Source of the DNA: Bacillus cereus
Lineage (GTDB): Bacteria > Bacillota > Bacilli > Bacillales > Bacillaceae_G
Assembly: GCF_002584535.1 (NCBI RefSeq)
Contig: NZ_NUOT01000027.1
Span: 140,774-204,773, forward strand
Length of the DNA: 64,000 nucleotides
Reading direction: 5' to 3'
The notes under the pieces were generated by a model, which was not told the DNA's origin, did not search any database, and was given only the letters and a program-made list of their open reading frames with translations. The position numbers were made by a program, and so were the translations under genes. This document shows positions 44,866-52,356 of this stretch, piece after piece (position 1 is the stretch's first letter; every line of letters begins with the position of its first letter).

Positions 44866-45030
44866 GCTTAATAAAGGAAAACTTTAATCAGTGGGGGTTT
44901 TCTTCATCCCCCACTGATTATTAGTTGAACCAATCGGGCTTTTACGGGAAGTTGATCCCCCACCTATCTTCCTTGTTTCTCTCTGAATCTTGAGATGGGG
45001 GTCTTACTGCCCGTTAATGCGGGATAAATA
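44866..45030 (-). repeat. Bcr-like interspersed repeat
   Basis: The stretch holds AAAACTTTAATCAGTGGGGG, a stem GTGGGGGTTTTCTTCATCCCCCAC, then GATTATTAGTTGAACCAATC, GGGCTTTTACGGG and GGGGGTCTTACTGCCCGTTA followed by ATGCGGGATAA. The first two G/C blocks and the last two can pair (CCCGTAAAAGCCC region with TTACTGCCCG). This is the layout of the B. cereus bcr repeat family, which can form RNA-like structures. Strand given arbitrarily. Confidence 0.65.
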
Positions 45031-45043
45031 GGAAAGAGCTCTA

Positions 45044-47023
45044 TTATTCTTGCTTATTAATAATTTGTGCTAAATCCATAAAAAAGCTTAATGATTCAGG
45101 GTTGGCCATGGAACCTTGATTGACTACTTTTTCTGCCGGAAACCCTAATAAAATTTTTCGAATTGGAACTTCTAATTTCTTTCCACTCAATGTTTTCGGA
45201 ATTTGCTCTACTACGTAAATTTCGTCAGGTACAAAACGTGGTGAAACTTTTTGTTTTATTTCGGCTTTTATCGCTTCTTTTAGATTATCACTCATATTTA
45301 CTTCAGGTTTTAACACGACGAAAAGTGGCATAAATGATTGACGTCCAAGGAGCTCTAAATCCACTACTAGACTCTCCATAATAGCATCTAGCGACTCAAC
45401 TATACGATAAATTTCGCTCGTCCCTAGACGTACACCTAGCCGATTGATCGTAGAGTCTGATCGTCCGAAAATAACACAGCTTCCTTTATCATCAAATTTA
45501 ATCCAATCACCATGTCGCCAAATCCCTGGATACATCTCAAAATAACTTTCAAAATAACGTTTATTCTTGTCATCTCCCCAGAAATAAACGGGCATCGATG
45601 GCATTGGTGCCATTATAACCAATTCCCCAACTTCATTAATAACTGAATTTCCCTCATCATCAAATGATTGTACGTGGGCTCCTAAAGAACGTGCTTGTAT
45701 TTCTCCAGCGTAAACAGGCAATATAGGCGAACCACCAACAAATGCCGTACATACATCGGTCCCTCCACTAGTTGAAACAAGCCACACATCTCTTTTCACA
45801 TTCTCATATATCCACAAGAATCCTTCTACCGATAGAGGTGAACCTGTTGAACAAATAGCCTTTAACCTAGAGAAACGATGTCTTTCTTTTGGCTTAACCC
45901 CGAATTTCATACATGCGCTAAGGAAACCTGCACTTGTACCAAAGAAAGTAACACCAACTTCTTCTGCAAAATCCCATAATATATGTATACTCGGATAAGA
46001 TGGACTGCCATCATATAAAACAATTGTACCTCCAGTTAACAGTCCCCCCACTAAAAGATTCCACATCATCCATCCTGTCGTTGTAAACCAAAAGAACACA
46101 TCATCTTGATTCACACCTTGTTCAACTAATAATGTTTTAAGCTGTTCTAATAGTATTCCACCTTGACTTTGTACAATCGGTTTTGGCAACCCTGTTGTTC
46201 CAGAAGAAAATAAAATCCAAAGAGGATGTTCAAATGGAACCTTTTCAAAAACAAGCTCACAATCTCCTCGCAATAGATCCTTCCAATACATTGTACGATT
46301 ATTCAATTTAGAGTCATTACTGCTAACATAAGGGATTAAAACAGTCTGTTTTAAAGTAGGTAGACTCGATTGAATTTCCGAGATATTTGTTATTCTATTC
46401 TGAATTTTACCATTATAAGAATATCCGTCAACCGCAAATAAAATTGTCGGTTCAATTTGTTTAAATCGATCAATAACAGTATTTGTCCCGAAATCAGGAG
46501 AACAGCTGGACCAAATGGCTCCAATACTGGCACATGCTAAAAAAGCAATTACTGTTTCAGGAATGTTAGGCATATAAGCAACTACACGATCTCCTTGTTT
46601 CACTCCTAATTCCTTTAGAGAATTTGCCACCATCGCTGTCTTTTGCTGAAGTTCTTTCCAGCTTATTTCTGTTCTCCGAGTGGTTTCTGATTGAAAAATT
46701 ACTGCTGGCTTATTTCCTCTTACATTTCGAAAAACATGTTCCGCATAATTTAAAGTAGCACCTGTGAACCATTTTGCCCCGGGCATCTTTCTTGATTCCA
46801 AAACTTGATTATATGGTGTGTTAGATTTGACTTGGCAGTAATTCCAAATATTTTCCCAGAACATTTCAAGTTCGTCAACAGACCATTTCCATAATTCACT
46901 CTGATTGCTAAAAGATAAATCCTTCTCTTGTTTAAGCCATTTCATAAAGAGACTGATACCTGATTTTTCTATTTGTTGTTGTGATGGCTTCCATAATAGG
47001 TCCCCTTCAGTAACCATTTTCAT
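45044..47023 (-). CDS. Acetoacetate-CoA ligase
   Basis: The product (659 residues) has the adenylate-forming enzyme core motifs: FSSGTTGLPKPIVQSQGG (AMP loop), TSGGTDVCTAFVGG, YFWGDDKNKRYFESYF and GRSDSTINRLGVRLG (hinge), and the catalytic Lys in PKTLSGKKLEVPI. The length, the N-terminal acetyl-CoA-synthetase-like domain and the SPDFG motif match acetoacetate-CoA ligase, which activates acetoacetate for catabolism. Single gene; no RBS closer than 11 bases, GGGGG at about 47040. Confidence 0.85.
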   Translation of the reverse strand: MKMVTEGDLLWKPSQQQIEKSGISLFMKWLKQEKDLSFSNQSELWKWSVDELEMFWENIWNYCQVKSNTPYNQVLESRKMPGAKWFTGATLNYAEHVFRNVRGNKPAVIFQSETTRRTEISWKELQQKTAMVANSLKELGVKQGDRVVAYMPNIPETVIAFLACASIGAIWSSCSPDFGTNTVIDRFKQIEPTILFAVDGYSYNGKIQNRITNISEIQSSLPTLKQTVLIPYVSSNDSKLNNRTMYWKDLLRGDCELVFEKVPFEHPLWILFSSGTTGLPKPIVQSQGGILLEQLKTLLVEQGVNQDDVFFWFTTTGWMMWNLLVGGLLTGGTIVLYDGSPSYPSIHILWDFAEEVGVTFFGTSAGFLSACMKFGVKPKERHRFSRLKAICSTGSPLSVEGFLWIYENVKRDVWLVSTSGGTDVCTAFVGGSPILPVYAGEIQARSLGAHVQSFDDEGNSVINEVGELVIMAPMPSMPVYFWGDDKNKRYFESYFEMYPGIWRHGDWIKFDDKGSCVIFGRSDSTINRLGVRLGTSEIYRIVESLDAIMESLVVDLELLGRQSFMPLFVVLKPEVNMSDNLKEAIKAEIKQKVSPRFVPDEIYVVEQIPKTLSGKKLEVPIRKILLGFPAEKVVNQGSMANPESLSFFMDLAQIINKQE

Positions 47024-47104
47024 TGTTATTCATTCCCCCTTAGCTAACAATTTTTTAGACGTAAATAATAACTATATACAGTATTTGCTCTTTAAAAACC
47101 TTTT

Positions 47105-47170
47105 TTTCAAAGGAGGAAGTTCGTACTTTAATAAAAAAGCTCTCCTATAAAAGGAGAACCTTTTTACTAC
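47105..47170. terminator. Terminator-like hairpin upstream of the ligase
   Basis: AAGCTCTCCT pairs with AGGAGAACCTTTTT; it probably ends a transcript from the minus strand ORF at 47190 region or the reverse. Confidence 0.45.
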
Positions 47171-47189
47171 TAGCTTAATAAACTTATGT

Positions 47190-47345
47190 CTAAAGAAACC
47201 TGAACTTGTAATTATCTTCTGCTTTCATTCTTTCAAACTCTTCTTTATGCTCTACATACAAATGGACTTTTTCTACATCTCTCACTTTACAACCAACGCC
47301 CCTGATTGGAACATAACAGCAGAACCACACCTCTCTTGAAACCAT
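47190..47345 (-). CDS. Possible small protein or gene remnant (51 aa)
   Basis: A 51-codon frame has a coding-like composition: MVSREVWFCCYVPIRG, CKVRDVEKVHLYVEHKEEFE and KAEDNYKF. It has no RBS, and an in-frame TAA lies ten codons upstream without a start. It could be a short gene or the 3' part of a decayed one. Family not recognised. Confidence 0.35.
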   Translation of the reverse strand: MVSREVWFCCYVPIRGVGCKVRDVEKVHLYVEHKEEFERMKAEDNYKFRFL

Positions 47346-47497
47346 TTCTGTTGTCTTAGTAACTTGAATTTTTTATTTATTATTCTTTTCTTTTTTGTTG
47401 ATACTCAAAGAATGAGGTTACTCTCCCTCCTATTCAGTTACCCAAACTTTCTCCTTCTTTCTATACTTACAACCCTGCTCTTAAGTATGATCAATAT
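47346..47497. other. Intergenic stretch without a visible gene
   Basis: No supported coding frame or RNA motif is seen on either strand. Confidence 0.5.
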
Positions 47498-47531
47498 ATA
47501 AAACCCCTTCTCATAAAGAAAGGGGTTTTAC
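47498..47531 (-). terminator. Intrinsic terminator of fbpB
   Basis: AAAACCCCTT pairs with AAGGGGTTTT around CTCATAAAGA. Confidence 0.85.
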
Positions 47532-47549
47532 ATAATTTTATTATCTTAT

Positions 47550-47690
47550 TCAGTTACTTGATACACGATACGATACATGCCTCTTTTCAATCTTTTCCTC
47601 TATTTCTCGTAAATTCTCTTTATCACTTAATAATAATTGTTTATTCTCTATCAATAATTGTTTAAAGGATTTTCTTATTTTCTTTCGCAT
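47550..47690 (-). CDS. fbpB: FbpB-family small basic protein
   Basis: A 46-codon frame behind GGAGG at about 47700 reads MRKKIRKSFKQLLIENKQLL then SDKENLREIEEKIEKRH. This matches the FbpB family (Fur-regulated basic protein), which acts with the small RNA FsrA in B. subtilis to spare iron. A Fur-like dyad lies upstream (47746-47761). The gene is small and easily missed. Confidence 0.8.
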   Translation of the reverse strand: MRKKIRKSFKQLLIENKQLLLSDKENLREIEEKIEKRHVSYRVSSN

Positions 47691-47745
47691 AATTTTTTCC
47701 TCCTTCACTATTACAAATAACTTATCAAAGGATTATTTATATAAA

Positions 47746-47761
47746 AGATAAGTGATTATCT
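47746..47761. promoter_or_regulatory. Possible Fur site upstream of fbpB
   Basis: AGATAAGTGATTATCT is a dyad with arms AGATAA and TTATCT separated by four bases. Canonical Fur 7-1-7 sites have a three-base centre between ATAA and TTAT, so this is imperfect. Confidence 0.45.
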
Positions 47762-47865
47762 GTATAGTTTTATAATAAAAGATTCATGTGAAATCTGTTT
47801 GAATTCCAGATGAAAACTAAGTATTTTTTCTGACAACTCCATCAATTGAAAGAAGTTACATAAAA

Positions 47866-47912
47866 AATAACGTCTAATCAACATATACTTGATTAGACGT
47901 TATTTATAGTAT
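47866..47912 (-). terminator. Intrinsic terminator of ypcP
   Basis: AATAACGTCTAATCAA pairs with TTGATTAGACGTTATT around a short loop; just beyond the ypcP stop. Confidence 0.9.
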
Positions 47913-47926
47913 AAAGCATTTCTTTT

Positions 47927-48793
47927 TTATAACATATTTATAAACATTTCGGGTCTTCCCCAGTTCATTTCTCCACAAACAAAACGTACTTTCTCTTCAT
48001 CAATTGTATGCAAACCTTCCTCTAACAAACAGGAAATTGGAACTTCACAATGAATTCTTGCCAATTGTAATGATATATTTAAGTTTTCCAAATCATTTTC
48101 AATTTTTGTACGCTGTGCTTTCGTCAATGACGCTATATTTTCTAGTACTGCCGCTACTGTACCATGTTCTTGAATTAATTTATACGCTGTCTTCTCACCA
48201 ATTCCTTTTACACCTGGGTAGTTATCACTCGTGTCTCCCATAAATGCTTTCGCATGAACGATTTGCCAAGGCTCTACGCCTTTTTCTTCCATAATCTTCT
48301 CTGGTGTATAATATTCATAGTTTCCGATTCCTTTACGAAGAAGCATTACGGTAACATTTGTATCAACAAGCTGTAATAAATCTGTATCACCTGTTAGAAT
48401 ATATACTTCCGCCTCACTAGCGTATTCTTTTGCTAACGTACCAATACAGTCATCAGCTTCATAGCCCTTCATTCCAATTACAGGAATAGATAACTGTGAA
48501 GTCATCTCTTGTACTAAATCAAATTGCGGAATCAATTCTTCTGGTGGCGCTGCACGGTTTGCTTTATAATTTGAGAACGATTCCGTTCGGAATGTCGTAC
48601 TTCCCATATCCCAGCACGTTACAATATGCGTCGGTTCAATTGCTTGGGTTGCTGTTAATAAATGTTTCATATAACCATGAATCCCATTTGTTGGGGTACC
48701 GTCTTTTCTCTTCATAAATTGTCCATAAACACTTGTTGCGTAAAAAGCACGAAATAATAGTGCCATACCGTCAACTAACAATACTTTTCTCAT
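47927..48793 (-). CDS. ypcP: 5'-3' exonuclease (PolI N-terminal-like), YpcP
   Basis: The product (288 residues from the ATG at 48793, behind AGGAGAGG) is a free-standing 5'-nuclease: VLLVDGMALLFRAFYAT at the start, GYEADDCIGTLAKEY (metal-binding acids), ILTGDTDLLQLVD, MGDTSDNYPGVKGIGEKTAYKLI (helix-hairpin-helix and metal site). It matches the 5'-3' exonuclease domain of DNA polymerase I and YpcP. It removes RNA primers or flaps. Confidence 0.95.
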   Translation of the reverse strand: MRKVLLVDGMALLFRAFYATSVYGQFMKRKDGTPTNGIHGYMKHLLTATQAIEPTHIVTCWDMGSTTFRTESFSNYKANRAAPPEELIPQFDLVQEMTSQLSIPVIGMKGYEADDCIGTLAKEYASEAEVYILTGDTDLLQLVDTNVTVMLLRKGIGNYEYYTPEKIMEEKGVEPWQIVHAKAFMGDTSDNYPGVKGIGEKTAYKLIQEHGTVAAVLENIASLTKAQRTKIENDLENLNISLQLARIHCEVPISCLLEEGLHTIDEEKVRFVCGEMNWGRPEMFINML

Positions 48794-48927
48794 AATTCCT
48801 CTCCTACTAACAAAAAATAATAACCTCACGTTATCTCGTAAGGTTATATAAATAGATTACCATTCTACGTTTTTGTTCAACTTTATCCATTATACAATGT
48901 TTTCATATATTTAGCACCATTAACAGC

Positions 48928-49659
48928 TCAAGATGTTTGACTACAGCATGTGTGGAGCAATCCAGAATACGTATTTTTACCTGTTGAAACGACTACAGCC
49001 TTCGCAGTTCCATTCACGATATGCGTGCCTTTAAAACATACATTTTCAAGTTGAATTGGATTGTAGTCTTTCATTCGTTTTAATGGAATAAAACGTTTGC
49101 GTTCAAGATGATAACAGCTTTCAAATTTCTCTACATTTGCTTCTTTTCCTGTTAACACCGATTCATTTACTAACAAATCTTCTGCATATATAATACGTAC
49201 ATCAGCTGGAACTATATCACCTGCTGACAGAAAAACCATGTCCCCTGGAACTAGCTCTTCAACTGGAAGTTTCATTATTTTTGATTCACTATTCTGACCT
49301 ACAGATGTATATCCTTCTACCCTAGAAACAGTAACTGTTACAATCTCGCAATGATTGTAATTATGAACACGTTGCTTTGCAAAACCAGGAATCATTTCGC
49401 TTAATTTCATCATTACATCAGAAAAAATTGCTCGTTTTGAAGATAATTCATTTTTCCCGTACACATGAATACGCTTCTGTGCTTCTTTCATTGAAAGACC
49501 ATCTCTTGTTGTTTTAAAATAAGCAAATACAGATTTGACATCTCTAGTTGCAATTTCAATTAACAAATCTTTATTTTGTTTTAATAGAGATTGTTCTTTC
49601 AACATTTTTTTGCTTTGTTTATGTGACATGTTACCCACAATTTTATTTACATATAACAT
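48928..49659 (-). pseudogene. mgtA: Truncated magnesium-transporting P-type ATPase (mgtA-like)
   Basis: The 243-residue product is only the front of a P-type ATPase: TTRDGLSMKEAQKRIHVYGK (cation ATPase N-terminal), EELVPGDMVFLSAGDIVPAD and LLVNESVLTGKEANVEKFES (the actuator, which has TGK where active enzymes have TGE), then stops after STGKNTYSGLL with an odd tail. The membrane domain, DKTGT phosphorylation site and nucleotide domain are absent. A complete MgtA has about 900 residues. RBS AAAGGAGG is intact and the Mg2+ riboswitch lies upstream. Confidence 0.8.
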
Positions 49660-49778
49660 ATTACCGTCTCCTCCTTTACAACATAGGAAGAAACGCTTTG
49701 TTTCTCAATTTATCTCACTTTAACCACTCATATTTCTCTATAGCTTGTTAAAGTGTGCCACGTTCAACTCATCCTTAT

Positions 49779-49799
49779 TTCAGCTCATAACTAGCTGAA
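49779..49799. repeat. Hairpin between the small ORF and mgtA
   Basis: TTCAGCT and AGCTGAA pair around CATAACT, directly after the stop of the 34-codon ORF. No T run follows, so it is more likely a regulatory or processing hairpin than a terminator. Confidence 0.5.
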
Positions 49800-49801
49800 C
49801 G

Positions 49802-49906
49802 TTATCTTATGATAAATATAGAGGGAGGAACAAGTCGTTTCCTGCCTACATCATATATTTTTGTTTCGAAGTATATGGGTAACGGAACCGAGTCAGAATT
49901 TGACAT
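49802..49906 (-). CDS. 34-codon ORF in the M-box leader of mgtA
   Basis: An ATG at 49906 follows AAGGGAGGTGAGGAGC, a very strong RBS. The product reads MSNSDSVPLPIYFETKIYDV then GRKRLVPPSIFIIR. It contains five Pro in two clusters (VPLP, VPPS). It sits between the riboswitch terminator and mgtA. By position and Pro content it resembles the MgtL leader peptides of enterobacterial mgtA, though there is no sequence homology that I can claim. Confidence 0.65.
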   Translation of the reverse strand: MSNSDSVPLPIYFETKIYDVGRKRLVPPSIFIIR

Positions 49907-49956
49907 GCTCCTCACCTCCCTTTTCATTTTTTAGTTAGTACTTATAGCTTGTTTAT

Positions 49957-49991
49957 AAAAAGACCTCTACTCATAAGCGAGTAAAGGTCAT
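49957..49991 (-). terminator. Rho-independent terminator of the M-box leader
   Basis: On the minus strand GACCTTTACTC, a short loop and GAGTAGAGGTC form a stem followed by TTTTTAT. This is the expression platform of the magnesium riboswitch upstream. Confidence 0.85.
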
Positions 49992-50042
49992 TACATACAT
50001 AAATAAGCGATTCCTAATCAACATAGAAATCCGCGAACCTCT

Positions 50043-50190
50043 CCCTCGCCGAGTTTTAGCACTGTATAGCATAGGTACGTTACCAGCTACGTTAAGAAAA
50101 ACCTTAATTCGATCATTCCTGTTGACCCATTGGCGTCTCTCGACATTTTTGGGCAGTAGCATTTCTCTATACAGGAGCCTCACCTAACAG
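50043..50190 (-). promoter_or_regulatory. M-box (ykoK leader) magnesium riboswitch
   Basis: The minus strand carries the conserved M-box blocks in order: GTTAGGTGAGGCTCCTGTAT, TGCTACTGCCCAAAAATGTC, GACGCCAATGGGTCAACAGG, CCTATGCTATACAGTGCTAA. These match the Mg2+-sensing ykoK leader by memory. High Mg2+ folds the aptamer so that the downstream terminator (49957-49991) forms and mgtA is not transcribed. Confidence 0.9.
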
Positions 50191-50214
50191 AGACTTATTT
50201 TTATTACATAGAAA

Positions 50215-50244
50215 ATGTTACTCCTATTTAAAATAGATGTCAAC
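50215..50244 (-). promoter_or_regulatory. Sigma A promoter of the M-box leader
   Basis: On the minus strand TTGACA (50239-50244) and TAACAT (50215-50220) are separated by 18 bases, about 25 bases upstream of the aptamer. Confidence 0.65.
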
Positions 50245-50343
50245 ACTTTGAATTCAAACTTTTTCCTTATTACGACAAGTATTTCCTAGAAAATGATTCA
50301 AGACAGAAATACACTTATTCTAATACTAATTGTTTAAGGTTTT

Positions 50344-50730
50344 TCAATATGTTAAACACCCAGCAATCACGATTCCAATAGAAATTGATAAAAACATAAG
50401 AAAAAGTCCAACAGCCTGGTTATCTTCTTCGATGCTTTGGTTGATATTAAAACGCGGTGTAAGCCATTCAGCTAAATAAAACACAATAATTTGTGCTAAT
50501 ACTCCAATCGCTCCCCATAAAACCATATCCATTAATGAAACAGAATGAGCAGCCGTAGAATACAAAACAATTGCAAGCCCAAGAAGTCTTCCTCCAAGTG
50601 CATAGCTTGCTGCTTTATTCCCTTTAGCCATTAATGAAAATTCCTTCACTTTTGTTGTCACTTCCATAAGAAAAAGACCAATACATAAAAGACCGATTGT
50701 AACTGCTAAATAAAGTAAGAAATTTATCAT
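50344..50730 (-). CDS. DUF350 four-helix membrane protein
   Basis: The product (128 residues) has four predicted helices (about 3-22, 43-62, 65-85, 105-125) and the DUF350 pattern: NKAASYALGGRLLGLAIVLY and FNINQSIEEDNQAVGLFLMFLSI. DUF350 proteins (YjfL in E. coli) accompany glutathionylspermidine-synthase-like ligases. It lies two bases after the ligase gene and is last in a three-gene operon. The function is unknown. Confidence 0.85.
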   Translation of the reverse strand: MINFLLYLAVTIGLLCIGLFLMEVTTKVKEFSLMAKGNKAASYALGGRLLGLAIVLYSTAAHSVSLMDMVLWGAIGVLAQIIVFYLAEWLTPRFNINQSIEEDNQAVGLFLMFLSISIGIVIAGCLTY

Positions 50731-50732
50731 TT

Positions 50733-51959
50733 CTAAACCTCCTTTTTAATTCCTACAGGTAAATAATATGATTCATTCCCCGTAATTTTTTCACCAGCAC
50801 GTATACCAATACTACTTGGCTTCCCAGCAATTAAAAATGATCCAAACACATACGACAGCTCCTCGATCCCCTTTTCAGTCTCAAGAGAAACAACAGGAAG
50901 CTTTAAATATTTTTGAAATATAGGAAGCTCTTTTTTATACGTTTGATATGAATTTTGATTAACAATATTAGTGTCTTTATCACGAATTGTAACCGTGTCG
51001 CCTTCTCTACCGAACGAAGGTTTTTGAACAAAAGAACTTTTTCCTAAAAACAGATCTGCTTCTAGGTAAGTAGGAAGCATATATTCTTTAATCCATTGTT
51101 GTTCCTCATTTGTATAAAAAGCACCTGCCTCCGCTAATCCCCAAATGATACATTGAACCGATTTCGGCTGCAGTAGAAAAGATGAAATCGGATTTATAAT
51201 AAAAAGCTTTCCTTCCTTTACAAGCTGCAGTAATTCGATCCCTACAAGATCTCCAGTGTTAGGATCTTGGTCCTCAACTAAGTGTTCAATAGGATATGTC
51301 TGGCGATACAAAACATCAATTGGTACACCATCTCCGTCAAGTAAAGCATCTTCAGTAATTCTGAGTTCTGACATTGACACCACGTTGTTGCTAACCTGAC
51401 ATAGCTGACTCAAATACCGAGTTGTATTCCAATCTTCTATATGTTCATGATGGGCTGTAAAGACAACGTTTGGTCTTTCTATCCCTTTAACCGCTTCCAT
51501 CACAGCTTTTGTGATACCAGAAGAGAGAAGACGTTCCTGTTTGTTGTTTGGGTCATGATACTCTAATTCTTTGCAGACCTCCCCATTCATTTGAAAGCAT
51601 TCCATGATAAAAGTCGGAGTATCGCTATTAAACTCAAGCATTTTGATACCAGTATCTGTCATCGCAAAATCAAACCGTGAAATAATAGATTCAGGAAATA
51701 GAGATTTCATTCTAATAAAAGGCAGACTGGAAGAAGGAAAACCAAGTTCAAGAAACTGAGCGTCAGACAAGGTCCGAAGAAGCCTAGCAGTCTTAAAAAA
51801 TACTTTTCCCATTCGTTCCGTTGCTAATTGCAAATTTTGGATTGTTTGTTCTGTTATTTCAAAAACATGAAAAAGACTATATTCACTCCCGTATAAGTCG
51901 GACCAAAAGTGAGAGAACCTTGAATAAAATTCACTTCGTTTCTTTATGTAAAGCGACAT
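50733..51959 (-). CDS. Glutathionylspermidine-synthase-type ATP-grasp ligase
   Basis: The product (408 residues) has the ATP-grasp ligase core of glutathionylspermidine synthase: MLEFNSDTPTF (Glu109, Asn111, Asp113 at the metal/ATP site), INPISSFLLQPKS, and VQKPSFGREGDTV (313-323, the ATP-binding Lys and Arg). The N-terminal amidase domain of E. coli GspS is missing, as in YjfC. It probably joins an amine to a carboxyl with ATP. The next gene downstream is DUF350; the one upstream is a lipoprotein three bases away. Confidence 0.85.
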   Translation of the reverse strand: MSLYIKKRSEFYSRFSHFWSDLYGSEYSLFHVFEITEQTIQNLQLATERMGKVFFKTARLLRTLSDAQFLELGFPSSSLPFIRMKSLFPESIISRFDFAMTDTGIKMLEFNSDTPTFIMECFQMNGEVCKELEYHDPNNKQERLLSSGITKAVMEAVKGIERPNVVFTAHHEHIEDWNTTRYLSQLCQVSNNVVSMSELRITEDALLDGDGVPIDVLYRQTYPIEHLVEDQDPNTGDLVGIELLQLVKEGKLFIINPISSFLLQPKSVQCIIWGLAEAGAFYTNEEQQWIKEYMLPTYLEADLFLGKSSFVQKPSFGREGDTVTIRDKDTNIVNQNSYQTYKKELPIFQKYLKLPVVSLETEKGIEELSYVFGSFLIAGKPSSIGIRAGEKITGNESYYLPVGIKKEV

Positions 51960-51962
51960 AAT

Positions 51963-52274
51963 TTAACCTCCGGATCCGCCCTTTGAACCGCTTCCAATTC
52001 CCCCTTTAAAATTGGACGAAGCTTGATAGGACTTAAATTCAGCAGAATTTTTGAAAGTTGATTTATTTTGATAATATCTACCACCGTAATAATAACCCCC
52101 ATGATGACTTGAATGGCTGTCATCGCATCGCCACACGCCAAGTTCATCATCCCAATCCCAATCTGCACAACTCTTATCTTTTGGTTTTGAAGGGAGATCT
52201 TTTGTACAGCCTGATAAAGTACCAGCCATTAAAGATGTAAGAACACCCGTTACTAACCATTTGGTTTTTGTCAC
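51963..52274 (-). CDS. Lipoprotein with Tyr/Gly-rich end (operon partner of the ligase)
   Basis: The product (103 residues) has a lipoprotein signal: MTKTKWLVTGVLTSLMAGTL then SGC, with lipidated Cys23. The mature part has SCADWDWDDELGVWRCDD (two Cys that may form a disulfide), SSHHGGYYYGGRYY and a C-terminal tail GGIGSGSKGGSGG. This resembles the YjfM/YgiB (DUF1190) lipoprotein family by build and context. The Gly tail could be a ligation site. Confidence 0.75.
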   Translation of the reverse strand: MTKTKWLVTGVLTSLMAGTLSGCTKDLPSKPKDKSCADWDWDDELGVWRCDDSHSSHHGGYYYGGRYYQNKSTFKNSAEFKSYQASSNFKGGIGSGSKGGSGG

Positions 52275-52356
52275 TTTCCAACGCCCCTTTATATATTATA
52301 TTTTTATTATAAAAGAATTCATGATAAAGTAGAAGAAAAAGAAAGAGGGGTTACAA

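Noticed and set aside
51944-52168. Minus-strand 74-codon frame overlapping the lipoprotein gene
   Set aside because: It is in another frame of the lipoprotein gene, which has a clear lipobox and RBS.
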